Shown: positions 47,785 to 57,147 of the stretch, piece by piece | Layout: every line of letters starts with the position of its first letter | Numbering within the stretch: position 1 is the first letter of the stretch | Assembly (NCBI RefSeq): GCF_044904705.1 | Contig: NZ_JADIKL010000001.1 | Coordinates: 310,001 to 374,000 of the forward strand | Length of the DNA: 64,000 nucleotides | Direction of reading: 5' to 3' | DNA from: Rhodanobacter_A agri | GTDB taxonomy: Bacteria > Pseudomonadota > Gammaproteobacteria > Xanthomonadales > Rhodanobacteraceae | Position numbers and translations under genes: made by a program | Notes under the pieces: model-generated | Databases searched by the model: none | What the model saw: the letters and a program-made list of their open reading frames with translations, nothing else | What the model was told of the DNA's origin: nothing

Positions 47785-47866
47785 GGCACAGCCTCCGTCG
47801 GAGACGATGGCGCCAGCCTGCGCCCGTTCGTTTGAACCGGCGCTGATGCCCTCGCCGGCCTGGGGT

Positions 47867-48472
47867 TCAGAATCGCGGCTGCAGCAGCGCCCCCAGGAAA
47901 TGCGGCAACACCCGCCCATTCACCAACAGGGTGAACACTATGCCGTAGGCGGCGCCCCACAGGTGCGCACTGTGGTTGACGTTGTCCTGCCCGCGCCGAT
48001 CCATGTAGATCGAATAGGCGGTGTACAGCACGGCGTAGACGATCGCCGGCATCGGTACCACGAACACGATGATGCGTTGCCAGGGCGCCAGCAGGATGTA
48101 CGCGAACAGCACCGCCGACACCGCTCCCGAGGCACCCAGGCTGCGGTAGTTCGGGTTGCCGCGGTTCTTCAGATAGGTGGGCAGGATCGAGAACACCAGG
48201 CCACCGAGGTAGAACAGCGCGAAACCGAACGTGCCCAGCTGGCTGGTATAGAAACCTTCCATCACCCGCCCGAAGAAGAACAGCGTGATCATGTTGAACA
48301 ACAGATGGCCGGCATCCGCGTGTACCAAGCCGTAGGTCACCAACCGGTGGTACTCGTGCCGGCGGCTGATCGCCGGCGGCCACAGAATCAGGTCGTTCAT
48401 CAGCCGGCTGTTGCTGAACGCCACGAACGAGACGATGCAGGTGACCGCGAGGATGATGAGGGTGATCGGCAT
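47867..48472 (-). CDS. Rhomboid-family intramembrane serine protease
   Basis: 201 residues with six membrane helices. Catalytic Ser115 lies in LGASGAVSA and the His partner is His170 in NHSAHLWG. The oxyanion Asn60 is in HLLFNM, preceded by HRLVTYGLVHAD. All active-site residues are present, so it should be an active protease. Divergent from the PhzF-like gene; the lipoprotein gene lies behind it on the same strand. Confidence 0.92.
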   Translation of the reverse strand: MPITLIILAVTCIVSFVAFSNSRLMNDLILWPPAISRRHEYHRLVTYGLVHADAGHLLFNMITLFFFGRVMEGFYTSQLGTFGFALFYLGGLVFSILPTYLKNRGNPNYRSLGASGAVSAVLFAYILLAPWQRIIVFVVPMPAIVYAVLYTAYSIYMDRRGQDNVNHSAHLWGAAYGIVFTLLVNGRVLPHFLGALLQPRF

Positions 48473-48594
48473 GGGCGTTTCCGCGTCCGGGTGACGAAGT
48501 GGCGCATCTTGGCGGCAGCACGGGCGCTTGTCGAATCCGCACCACTTCCGGCCGGGCCGGCTATCATGCGCGTTCCCCCACGAACCCTGCCATC

Positions 48595-49491
48595 ATGCCC
48601 GCGCTGCGTTACCTTCATTTGGACGTCTTTGCCGCCACTCACGGCGGCGGCAATCACCTCGGCGTAGTGATCGGCGCGGAACACTGGAGCGGTGCGGCGA
48701 TGCAGCGCTTCGCGCGCTGGACCGATCTCGTCGAGACCACCTTCCTGCTGCCGCCCGTCACCAGCGACGCCAGCTACCGCGTGCGCATCTTCACGCCGCA
48801 CAAGGAGATCCCGTTCGCCGGCCACCCCAGCGTCGGCAGCGCGCATGCGGCGCTGGCCTGCGGACTGGTCCAGCCCACCGACGGCCTGCTTTGGCAGGAG
48901 TGCGGCGCCGGCGTGCTGCCCATTCGCGTCGAGGAAAGCCGGGCGGGAGGCGACGGCGCGGACCAGCGCCTGCTGCTGAAATCCCCCGGCGAGCGTGTGC
49001 TGCACACGGGTCGCGACGCGCATCCGCTGCTCGCCGCCGCGCTGGGTGGCATCTGCAGCGGCATGCTGCCGCCTGCCCTGGTCGACGGTGGCCGCCGCTG
49101 GTGGCTGGCCGAGGTAGAGAGCGAGGCCGCGCTGCGTTCCTGGAAGCCCGACCACAGCGCGATCGGCGCACTGGCCCACGCCAGCGACAGCATGGGCTTG
49201 TGCGCTTTCGCGCGCAGCACGAATCCCGCTTATCAACTGGTGGTGCGCGCCTTCCCCGCCGGCGTGGGCATCATCGAAGACCCCGCCTCCGGCGCCGCCA
49301 ACGGCCTGATCGCCGCATACATCGCACACGCCGAACCACACGGCCCGCTGGCCGGCGGCTACGTGGTGAGCCAAGGCCGCGAGATCGGCCACGACGCCCA
49401 GCTCGTCGCCCGCATCGTGGACGGCACCGTGTGGATCGGCGGCCGTACCCACACCATCATCGACGGCACGCTGGACTGGAACGACGCGTGA
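48595..49491 (+). CDS. PhzF-family isomerase
   Basis: 298 residues of the PhzF/diaminopimelate-epimerase-like fold. YLHLDVFAATHGGGNHLGVV contains the N-terminal GNxxGV-type motif, ETTFL the catalytic Glu of the family, and RVRIFTPHKEIPFAGHPSVGSA and EDPASGAANG the two phosphate/substrate loops. The reaction in this organism is unknown, and no phenazine cluster is nearby. ATG 48595 is chosen; longer frames upstream overlap the rhomboid promoter. Its stop overlaps the next start (GTGA). Confidence 0.9.
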   Translation: MPALRYLHLDVFAATHGGGNHLGVVIGAEHWSGAAMQRFARWTDLVETTFLLPPVTSDASYRVRIFTPHKEIPFAGHPSVGSAHAALACGLVQPTDGLLWQECGAGVLPIRVEESRAGGDGADQRLLLKSPGERVLHTGRDAHPLLAAALGGICSGMLPPALVDGGRRWWLAEVESEAALRSWKPDHSAIGALAHASDSMGLCAFARSTNPAYQLVVRAFPAGVGIIEDPASGAANGLIAAYIAHAEPHGPLAGGYVVSQGREIGHDAQLVARIVDGTVWIGGRTHTIIDGTLDWNDA

Positions 49492-49949
49492 GCTCCGAGG
49501 CGCAAATCCTCGTCGACGCCGATGCCTGCCCGGTCGCCATCAAGGAGATCCTGTTCCGCGCCGCCGAACGGGAACAGGTGCCGGTGACCCTGGTGGCAAA
49601 CCAGTACCTGCGCACGCCGCCATCGCGCTTCGTGCGCGCCGTGCAGGTACCCGGTGGCTTCGACGTGGCCGACCACGAGATCGCCCGCCGTGTGGCCGCC
49701 GGCGACCTGGTGGTGACGCAGGACATTCCGCTGGCCGCCGCCGTCATCGAGAAAGGCGCACTGGCACTGCACCCGCGCGGCGAGCTGTTCACCCCGGAGA
49801 CCATTGCCCAGCGCCTCGGCATGCGCAATTTCATGGAGGAATTGCGCGGCGCCGGCGTCGACACCGGCGGCCATGCGCCGTTCCACCCGCGCGACAAGCA
49901 GGCCTTCGCCAACCAGCTCGACCGCTGGCTGCAGCAGCGGCGCGGCTAA
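49488..49949 (+). CDS. UPF0178 family protein (YaiI/YqxD)
   Basis: A 153-residue PIN-like protein. ILVDADACPVAIKEILFRAA and VTQDIPLAAAVIEKGALALHPRGE are the UPF0178 signatures; the conserved acids suggest a nuclease-like site, but no activity is established for the family. GTG start at 49488 overlaps the PhzF stop as GTGA. The long frame back to 48528 is a shadow of the PhzF gene. Confidence 0.92.
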   Translation: MSSEAQILVDADACPVAIKEILFRAAEREQVPVTLVANQYLRTPPSRFVRAVQVPGGFDVADHEIARRVAAGDLVVTQDIPLAAAVIEKGALALHPRGELFTPETIAQRLGMRNFMEELRGAGVDTGGHAPFHPRDKQAFANQLDRWLQQRRG

Positions 49950-49952
49950 CCC

Positions 49953-50021
49953 CCTGTTCGCGATCTCCGCATAGCCGGGGTCGCCTCGCCGCCGTGGCCG
50001 CTGCCATCCGGGCCGCGAACA
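49953..50021. repeat. Member of intergenic repeat family 2
   Basis: CCTGTTCGCGATCTCCGCAT followed by a GC-rich stretch (GGTCGCCTCGCCGCCGTGGC) and GCCGCGAACAG. The outer ends (CTGTTCGCG / CGCGAACAG) are inverted, and the start matches the ends of the element at 33859-34045. The internal GGTCGCC segment is also shared with that element, in reverse. It fills the 76-bp gap between the UPF0178 gene and the convergent dehydrogenase gene. Confidence 0.6.
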
Positions 50022-50025
50022 GACG

Positions 50026-50913
50026 CTAACAACCGCGCTCGTCGAGGCGCGCGCGCCGCGCCGCCACCTGCGACAGCACGGACCAGTCCACGTCCTCGTC
50101 GCCATCGGCCAGCGCTTCCAGCAGGCTGTCGCGCAACACGCCGGCGAAAGGCAGCGGCACGCGCGCCGCCTCGCCGGCGCGCAACGCCAGCCCCACATCC
50201 TTGTAGCCCAGCGGCAGCGCGAAACCGGCCGGCTTGAAGCGCTGCGTGGCGATCAGCTTCGCGTAACCCTGGTAGGCCGGCGCGGCGAACAGGGTCGTCG
50301 TCATCACGTCAAGGAAATCCGCCGCGCCGACACCGTGCGCGCGCACCAGCGCGGACGCCTCGGCCATGCTTTCGATCGCCGCCGCCAACATGAAGTTGCC
50401 CGCGATCTTCGCCACGTTGGCGCGCTCGGGCGCCTCGCCCAGCGGCCACACGCGGCCACCCATCGCATCCAGCAACGGACGCACGCGTTCGATCGCATGC
50501 ATCTCTCCCGCAGCGAGGATATTGAGCTTGCCGGCGGCGGCGACATCCGGCCGGCCAAACACCGGCGCAGCGACATAATCGACACCGCGCGCGGCATGCA
50601 TCCGTGCCAGTTCCTTCGCCAGCGCCACCGACACCGTGGCATGGTTCACGTGCACCGTGCCGGGCGCCATCGCGCCTAGCACGCCGTCATCGAGGATCAC
50701 CCCACGTACCGCGTCGTCGTTCGCCAGCATGCTCAGTACGGCATCGCCATGCGTCGCTTCGGCAGGCGTCGGCGCGACCGCCGCGCCCAGTGCGGCCAGC
50801 GGCTGCGTCGCTGCCGGCGAGCGGTTCCACACCGTCACTTCGTGACCTGCCTTGAGCAGGTTCGTCGCCATCGCGGCGCCCATCGCGCCTAGACCGAGAA
50901 AACCGACTTTCAT
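50026..50913 (-). CDS. NAD(P)-dependent beta-hydroxyacid dehydrogenase family protein
   Basis: 295 residues. An N-terminal Rossmann fold with GFLGLGAMGAAMATNLLKAGH precedes the substrate region and the catalytic Lys in KIAGNFMLAAAIESMAEA, then the all-alpha C-terminal domain (GYKDVGLALRAGEAARVPLPF). It belongs to the 3-hydroxyisobutyrate dehydrogenase/glyoxylate reductase-like family; the substrate cannot be told. ATG 50913 (MKVGFLG) is preferred to 50922. Confidence 0.9.
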   Translation of the reverse strand: MKVGFLGLGAMGAAMATNLLKAGHEVTVWNRSPAATQPLAALGAAVAPTPAEATHGDAVLSMLANDDAVRGVILDDGVLGAMAPGTVHVNHATVSVALAKELARMHAARGVDYVAAPVFGRPDVAAAGKLNILAAGEMHAIERVRPLLDAMGGRVWPLGEAPERANVAKIAGNFMLAAAIESMAEASALVRAHGVGAADFLDVMTTTLFAAPAYQGYAKLIATQRFKPAGFALPLGYKDVGLALRAGEAARVPLPFAGVLRDSLLEALADGDEDVDWSVLSQVAARRARLDERGC

Positions 50914-50988
50914 GTGTTGCACTCCAAGGCTGGACTGATTTCGTGCAGTGAAACACCGGGGACGTTCAGCTCCTGCGAAACCGCGGCA

Positions 50989-52167
50989 TCACGCCACTTC
51001 GCCCGCCGCATGACCCGAGGCCCAGGCCCACTGGAAGTTGTAGCCGCCCAGCCAGCCGGTGACATCGACCACCTCGCCGATGAAGTACAGGCCGGGAACC
51101 AGCTTGGATTGCATCGTGCTGGAGGAGAGACCGTCGGTGTCCACGCCGCCCAGGGTGACCTCGGCTGTGCGGTAGCCCTCGGTGCCGCTGGCGACGATGG
51201 GCCAGTCGTGCAGCTGGCGGCCGATCTCGTGCAACTCGGCATCGCGGTACTGGCGCATGGGGCGGCTCGGAAACCACTGCTCGCACAGGCGTTGCGCAAG
51301 CCGCTTCGGCAAGGCATCGGCCAGCACGTTCTTCAGCTCGGCCGCGGGACGCGCCGCGCGTTGCGCAAGCAGCCACGCGCCGAGCCCGGCGTCGGGGGCA
51401 AGGTCGAGGCGCAGGTCGTCACCCGGCTGCCAGTACGAGGAAATCTGCAGGATCGCCGGCCCGCTGATACCGCGATGGGTAAACAGCAGGCCGGCGCGGA
51501 ACCCGCGCTTGCCCACCCGCGCCTCGGCCACGGGCAAGGCCACGCCGGCGAGGTCCTGGTAGTGCTCCTGATGCTTGCCGCTCAGGGTCAGCGGCACCAG
51601 CGCGGCGCGTAACGGCAGCACGGTGTGGCCGAACTGGCGCGCCAGTTCGTAGCCGAAGCCGCTGGCACCCATGCTGGGGATGGACAGCCCGCCGGAGGCC
51701 ACCACCAGCGATTCGGCATGCACTTCGCCATGCGCGGTGAGTACAGCGAACCCTTCATCCGTCTTGCGTACGCGCTCGACGCTGCACTGGGTCTCGATGC
51801 GCACGCCGGCCGCGGCGCACTCGTCCAGCAGCATGCGCACGATCTGCTTCGACGAGTCGTCGCAGAACAACTGGCCCAGTTCCTTCTCGTGGTAGGCGAT
51901 GCGGTGCTGCTCCACCAGTGCGACGAAATCCGCCGGCGTGTAGCGCGCCAGCGCGGACTTGGCAAAGTGCGGATTCGCGCTGAGGTAATTCGCCGGCCCG
52001 GCGCCGAGATTGGTGAAATTGCAGCGTCCGCCGCCGGACATCAGTATCTTCTTGCCCACCTTGTTCGCATGGTCGACCACCAGCACGCGGCGGCCGCGGC
52101 GGCCGGCCGCGATCGCGCACATCAGGCCCGCGGCGCCCGCGCCGACGATCAGCACATCCGTTTTCAC
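50989..52167 (-). CDS. FAD-dependent oxidoreductase of the HI0933/BaiN family
   Basis: A 392-residue flavoprotein. The dinucleotide motif VGAGAAGLMCAIAAGRRG is followed by the family's glycine loop KVGKKILMSGGGRCNFTN, SGGLSIPSMGASGFGYELARQFGH, FTHRGISGPAIL and the C-terminal FAD block GLYFIGEVVDVTGWLGGYNFQWAWASG. Enzymes of this type reduce C=C bonds; the physiological substrate is unknown. Divergent from yajQ. Confidence 0.92.
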   Translation of the reverse strand: MKTDVLIVGAGAAGLMCAIAAGRRGRRVLVVDHANKVGKKILMSGGGRCNFTNLGAGPANYLSANPHFAKSALARYTPADFVALVEQHRIAYHEKELGQLFCDDSSKQIVRMLLDECAAAGVRIETQCSVERVRKTDEGFAVLTAHGEVHAESLVVASGGLSIPSMGASGFGYELARQFGHTVLPLRAALVPLTLSGKHQEHYQDLAGVALPVAEARVGKRGFRAGLLFTHRGISGPAILQISSYWQPGDDLRLDLAPDAGLGAWLLAQRAARPAAELKNVLADALPKRLAQRLCEQWFPSRPMRQYRDAELHEIGRQLHDWPIVASGTEGYRTAEVTLGGVDTDGLSSSTMQSKLVPGLYFIGEVVDVTGWLGGYNFQWAWASGHAAGEVA

Positions 52168-52246
52168 CCTTCATGCCCCATGTTGCGCAAGGCGGGCATT
52201 ATCGCATCGCGTACACTTTGCGCCTTCCCATCCGCGAGCCGCCGCC

Positions 52247-52729
52247 ATGCCCTCCTTCGACGTAGTCTCCGAAGTCGACAAGCACGAACTGACCAATGCG
52301 GTCGACCAGGCCAACCGCGAGCTGACGAGCCGCTTCGATTTCAAGGGCACGGACGCGAAGTTCGAACTGGACAGTTTCGTGATCACGCAGAGCGCGCCCA
52401 GCGACTTCCAGCTGCAACAGATGCTGGACATCCTGCGCGGCCGGCTGATTTCGCGAAAGATCGATGTCCGTGCGCTGGACATCGGCGAGGTGGAGACCAA
52501 TCTCGCCGGCGCACGTCAGAAGATCACCGTGAAGCAAGGCATCGAGCAGCCGGTTGCCAAAAAGTTGGTCGCCACGCTGAAGGAGGCCAAGCTCAAGGTC
52601 GAGGCGCAGATCAACGGCGACAAGCTGCGCGTCACCGGCAAGAAGCGCGACGATCTGCAGGCCGCGATGGCGGTGCTGCGCAAGGCTGACGTGGAGCTGC
52701 CGTTGCAATTCGACAATCTGCGCGACTGA
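52247..52729 (+). CDS. yajQ: YajQ-family nucleotide-binding protein
   Basis: 160 residues with two ferredoxin-like domains (MPSFDVVSEVDKHELTNAVDQ, SRFDFKGTDAKFEL, RLISRKIDVRALD, GDKLRVTGKKRDDLQAAMAVLRKADVELPLQFDNLRD). In Xanthomonas campestris the family member binds c-di-GMP and interacts with a LysR-type regulator to control virulence; the same may hold here. Start ATG 52247; the longer frame is a shadow. A REP-like repeat follows. Confidence 0.95.
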   Translation: MPSFDVVSEVDKHELTNAVDQANRELTSRFDFKGTDAKFELDSFVITQSAPSDFQLQQMLDILRGRLISRKIDVRALDIGEVETNLAGARQKITVKQGIEQPVAKKLVATLKEAKLKVEAQINGDKLRVTGKKRDDLQAAMAVLRKADVELPLQFDNLRD

Positions 52730-52751
52730 GCGCACCCGCACCACGACACCG

Positions 52752-52829
52752 GTAGGAGCGCACCCTGTGCGCGAAAGCTCTGGCGCTTGATCGAAGCCAA
52801 AAGCTTTCGCGCACAGGGTGCGCTCCTAC
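52752..52829. repeat. REP-like inverted repeat, copy 2 (28-bp perfect arms)
   Basis: Left arm 52752-52779 and right arm 52802-52829 are perfect reverse complements over 28 bp, with a 22-nt spacer. The outer 24 bases match copy 1 at 8829-8905. It lies between yajQ and the convergent DUF1345 gene. Confidence 0.92.
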
Positions 52830-52835
52830 GGGGTG

Positions 52836-53525
52836 TCAGCCCCCCATCCCCGCCACGATGTTCACCGTGATCGCGATGATGAATACGTTGAAGAAGAACG
52901 CGATCACGCTGTGCAGCAGCGCCACGCGGCGCAGGTAGCGGCTGCTGATCTGCACGTCGGAGACCTGGAAGGTCATGCCGATCACGATGGCGAAATAGGT
53001 GAAATCCCAGTAGTCGGGCTTGGGGGTGTCGGGAAACTCCAGCCCGGCATGCTTCTCGCCGAAATCGCCGTAGAAGCCGTGCGCGTAGTGCAGCGCGAAC
53101 ATGATGTTGAGGAACAGCCAGCTCAGCACCACGCTGAGCGCGCCCACGCCCAGCGCGGGCAGGCCGCCGCCCTTGGCCGCGTGCAGCTCGGTGCCCAGCG
53201 CCACCAGCACCACGCCGGAGAGCACCACCGCGCTCCACAGGATGCCCCAGCGACCGGTGTCCTGCGCCTTCGCCTGCAGGCGCATGTGCGCGGGCGTGGA
53301 TTTGTTGAACAGCCGCGCCAGTGTCAGCAGGTAGATCACCGCGGCCAGGTCGAAGCCCAGCAGGATCGCCGTGGCCACGCGCAGGCCCAGCGCGATCAGC
53401 ACGGTGCCGGTGGCTACGAAGATCGCGAACGACACGCTGAGCCGTGGCCGCGCCGTCACATAGCGGAACGGCCGCCAGTGCCGCGGTTTCGTCGCGCCGT
53501 CCTTGCCGGCTGCCCTGCCGCTCAA
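52836..53525 (-). CDS. DUF1345 membrane protein
   Basis: About 229 residues with five or six hydrophobic helices (RLSVSFAIFVATGTVLIALGL, WGILWSAVVLSGVVLVALG, FLNIMFALHYAHGFY, YWDFTYFAIVIGMTFQVSDVQ, HSVIAFFFNVFIIAITVNIV). The block FTYFAIVIGMTFQVSDVQIS is diagnostic for DUF1345. Function unknown. No ATG or GTG fits; the best start is TTG at 53525, which overlaps the stop of the acetyltransferase gene as TTGA. Confidence 0.82.
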   Translation of the reverse strand: MSGRAAGKDGATKPRHWRPFRYVTARPRLSVSFAIFVATGTVLIALGLRVATAILLGFDLAAVIYLLTLARLFNKSTPAHMRLQAKAQDTGRWGILWSAVVLSGVVLVALGTELHAAKGGGLPALGVGALSVVLSWLFLNIMFALHYAHGFYGDFGEKHAGLEFPDTPKPDYWDFTYFAIVIGMTFQVSDVQISSRYLRRVALLHSVIAFFFNVFIIAITVNIVAGMGG

Positions 53526-53797
53526 GCGCGCAACTCCGCATACTCGGGGTGACGCTTCATCCAGGCCGCGGAGTACGAGCAGGCGGGCTGCACCTTCCAG
53601 CCTTCGGCGCGTGCGGTATCCAGCGCCCTGCGCACCAGTTCGCCGGCCACGCCACGACCGCCTACCGCCGAGGGCACCCCGGTATGGGTAATCGTCATCA
53701 CGCCGCCGGCAAGCAGGTATTCGAGCACGCAGCGCACGCCTTCCACCTCCACTTCGAAGCGATGCTCGGCGCGGTCGTGTCGGATGTCGAGTTGCAT
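53522..53797 (-). CDS. Small N-acetyltransferase (YjdJ-type GNAT)
   Basis: 91 residues of the short Gcn5-like family PF14542. FEVEVEGVRCVLEYLLAGGVMTITHTGVPSAVGGRGVAGELV holds the acetyl-CoA loop, and CSYSAAWMKRHPEY is the conserved C-terminal block. Start ATG 53797 has GGAG 6 bp upstream; an earlier in-frame ATG at 53824 does not. It overlaps the DUF1345 gene by four bases. Confidence 0.88.
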   Translation of the reverse strand: MQLDIRHDRAEHRFEVEVEGVRCVLEYLLAGGVMTITHTGVPSAVGGRGVAGELVRRALDTARAEGWKVQPACSYSAAWMKRHPEYAELRA

Positions 53798-53850
53798 GGC
53801 GATCTCCATGAGCGATGCCGCCAAGCATACGGCGCACCGCTCGCCGATGC

Positions 53851-54930
<1,080 letters not shown>

Positions 54931-54965
54931 GGCGGCGGCTCCTCGTGTGGGGTGCGGCGGCCATG

Positions 54966-54997
54966 AAAAAAGCCGCCTCGATGTTGCTGGCGGCTTT
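54966..54997 (-). terminator. Attenuator terminator in the DAHP synthase leader
   Basis: AAAGCCGCC (54997-54989) pairs with GGCGGCTTT (54977-54969) around an 11-nt loop, followed by a T-run down to 54966. It lies 24 nt after the leader-peptide stop and 36 nt before the aroG start. Its 5' arm also contains CCGCCAGC (54993-54986), exactly complementary to GCTGGCGG (55051-55044) inside the leader peptide coding region, giving a competing antiterminator. Confidence 0.85.
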
Positions 54998-55020
54998 CGG
55001 AATGGGGTTTCAGTGTTTCG

Positions 55021-55101
55021 TCAGGACGATCGCACCCATGCCTCCGCCAGCGGCTTCGGATAGCCATAAAACCAAAAATACTGGCGGGCGGTGTGGGTCA
55101 T
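55021..55101 (-). CDS. Aromatic leader peptide for DAHP synthase attenuation
   Basis: A 26-codon ORF beginning MTHTARQYFWFYGYP, with Tyr-Phe-Trp-Phe-Tyr-Gly-Tyr at codons 8-14: six aromatic codons in seven. Segments 1 (CCGCCAG, 55087-55081), 2 (GCTGGCGG, 55051-55044), 3 (CCGCCAGC, 54993-54986) and 4 (GGCGGC) allow 1:2, 2:3 (antiterminator) and 3:4 (terminator) pairing, with the aromatic codons between 1 and 2. Stalling there would mask segment 1 and favour 2:3. The ribosome-binding site is weak. Too short for gene callers. Confidence 0.85.
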   Translation of the reverse strand: MTHTARQYFWFYGYPKPLAEAWVRSS

Positions 55102-55200
55102 GGGAAAACAGTGATAGCACAGGCTTTCATCGCGTGCAAAGTCCTTTTGCGCATATCCGCGGCTTCCGCTAATTTCCGATGGACCGACCAGGGGACGCCA

Positions 55201-57069
55201 GTGGCCACGCTCATACCTTCCCGCAACAGCTGCCTGCCACGGATGACCGGCGGCGAGAAGCGCGTGTCCGAACGGCTGGAGCAGAAGCTCGAAGACGATT
55301 ACCTGCTCTGGTACGACGTGCCCGTGGGCCCGCGCCAGCTCCACCCCGACTTCGTGGTGATGCACCCGCGCCGCGGCCTGCTGGTGCTGGAAGTGAAGGA
55401 CTGGAAGGCCGACACCATCCGCCATGCCGACAAGACCCAGTTCACCCTGGTCACCGACCGCGGCCTGGCGACCGAGAACAATCCCCTGCTGCAGGCCCGC
55501 TCGTACGCCGTGACGATCAAGATGGCGCTCGAACAGGATCCGGCGCTGTGCCATCCGCAAGGCAGTCGCCACGCCGGCCAGTTGCTGATGCCCTGGGGCT
55601 TCGGCGTGGTGCTGGCCAACATCACCCGCAAGCGCTTCGAGGAAGGCGGCCTCGACCAGGTCATCGCGCCGCACCTGGCGATCTGCCAGGACGAGATATA
55701 CGAGACAGTGGAGGCCGAGGCGTTCCAGGAAAGGCTGTGGGCGATGTTCCCGCAGGTCTTCCCGGTGGCGCTCACGCTGCCGCAGATCGACCGCGTGCGC
55801 TGGCACCTGTTCCCCGAGATCCGCCTGGAGCCGGGCAGCGGCCAGTTCGGCTTGTTCGCTGCCGAGAACAAGGAGGCACGCGCACTGGAGATTCCCGATC
55901 TGGTGAAGGTGATGGACGCCCAGCAGGAACAGCTTGCGCGATCGCTGGGCGACGAGCACCGCATCATCCACGGCGTCGCCGGCTCCGGAAAGACCATGAT
56001 CCTGGGCTTCCGCGCGATGCAGCTGGCGCGCGCGATGAACCGGCCGATCCTGGTGCTTTGCTACAACAAGGCGCTGGCGGCGCGGCTGGAACAGCTGATC
56101 GGCGAACGCGGCCTCGGCGACAAGGTGCAGGTGTACAACTTCCATCGCTGGTGCCGCCGCATGCTGACCAGCTACCACGTGGAATTGCCGCCCAAGGGCG
56201 AGCACTTCTTCGGGCAGATGGTGGAGCGCGTGATCGAGGGCGTGGACAAGGGGCAGATCCCGCGCTTCCAGTACGGCGCCGTGCTGATCGACGAGGGCCA
56301 CGACTTCGAGCCGGACTGGTACAAGCTGATCGTGCAGATGATCGACCCGGCCACCAACTCGTTGCTGGTGTTGTACGACGACGCGCAGAACATCTATGGC
56401 CAGGCCGACCGCCGCAAGCTGAGCTGGAAAAGCCTGGGCATCCAGGCGCAGGGCCGCACCACCATTCTCAAGCTCAATTACCGCAACACGCTGGAGATCC
56501 TCGCGGTGGCGCGCAACTTCGCCAGCGAGTTGCTCGCCGCGCGCAGCGACGACGACGACGGCGTGCCGCTGATCGCGCCGGAGAGCGCCGGCCGGCGTGG
56601 CCCACTGCCCGAATTGATCCGCACCGACAGCGCGCCGGCGCAGCTCGATGCGCTGATCGCCCAGCTGCGCGACGAACATGCCCACGGCCGCCCCTGGGGC
56701 GAGATGGCGGTGATCTACCGCAACAACTGGGAGGGCGAGAAGCTGTACGAGGCGCTGTCGCGCATCGACATTCCCTCCAGCCTCGCCGACGAGCGCGGCA
56801 AGCAGGCACTGTTCGTGGTGAGAGACAGCGTGAAGCTGCTCACCATGCACTCCTGCAAGGGCCTGGAATTTCCGTTCGTGATCGTGCCCGGCCTCGGCTC
56901 GCTGCCGCGCGAAGGCCAGCACGAAGCCGACGAGGCCCGCCTGCTCTACGTGGCGATGACCCGCGCGACCGAACGGCTGGTGCTGATCCATCACCTCGAC
57001 TCGGTGTTCTCGCGGCGTATCCGCGACTCGATCAACGAGGTGCAGGCGCAGCTCGCACCGCCGGCCTGA
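55201..57069 (+). CDS. NERD-domain UvrD-like DNA helicase
   Basis: 622 residues from GTG 55201, which has AGGGG 7 bp upstream; longer frames run into the divergent aroG leader. The N-terminal NERD domain (about 15-125) has Asp50 and E64-x-K66 in LVLEVKDWK, a PD-(D/E)xK-like nuclease-related arrangement. A superfamily I helicase follows: Walker A GVAGSGKT at 258-265, Walker B VLIDEGHDF, YRNTLEILAVA, and the C-terminal LLYVAMTRATERLVLI. Probably a DNA repair or processing enzyme; a role in defence against foreign DNA is possible but unsupported by neighbours. Confidence 0.9.
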   Translation: MATLIPSRNSCLPRMTGGEKRVSERLEQKLEDDYLLWYDVPVGPRQLHPDFVVMHPRRGLLVLEVKDWKADTIRHADKTQFTLVTDRGLATENNPLLQARSYAVTIKMALEQDPALCHPQGSRHAGQLLMPWGFGVVLANITRKRFEEGGLDQVIAPHLAICQDEIYETVEAEAFQERLWAMFPQVFPVALTLPQIDRVRWHLFPEIRLEPGSGQFGLFAAENKEARALEIPDLVKVMDAQQEQLARSLGDEHRIIHGVAGSGKTMILGFRAMQLARAMNRPILVLCYNKALAARLEQLIGERGLGDKVQVYNFHRWCRRMLTSYHVELPPKGEHFFGQMVERVIEGVDKGQIPRFQYGAVLIDEGHDFEPDWYKLIVQMIDPATNSLLVLYDDAQNIYGQADRRKLSWKSLGIQAQGRTTILKLNYRNTLEILAVARNFASELLAARSDDDDGVPLIAPESAGRRGPLPELIRTDSAPAQLDALIAQLRDEHAHGRPWGEMAVIYRNNWEGEKLYEALSRIDIPSSLADERGKQALFVVRDSVKLLTMHSCKGLEFPFVIVPGLGSLPREGQHEADEARLLYVAMTRATERLVLIHHLDSVFSRRIRDSINEVQAQLAPPA

Positions 57070-57147
57070 GCACCCGTCTCGCCAGATTCACCTGGAGGGG
57101 CACAGGCTTTCCCGTGGGGCGCCATGCCTCGCCCACGGAGGAGTCCG

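Noticed and set aside
55021..56994. 657-codon open frame on - opposite the NERD-helicase gene
   Set aside because: Shadow of the helicase gene for most of its length. Only its last 26 codons are meaningful, as the independent aromatic leader peptide.
55201..57069. NERD-helicase as part of a phage defence island
   Set aside because: Neighbours are an aromatic biosynthesis gene and envelope proteins; no other defence genes or mobile-element signs are nearby.
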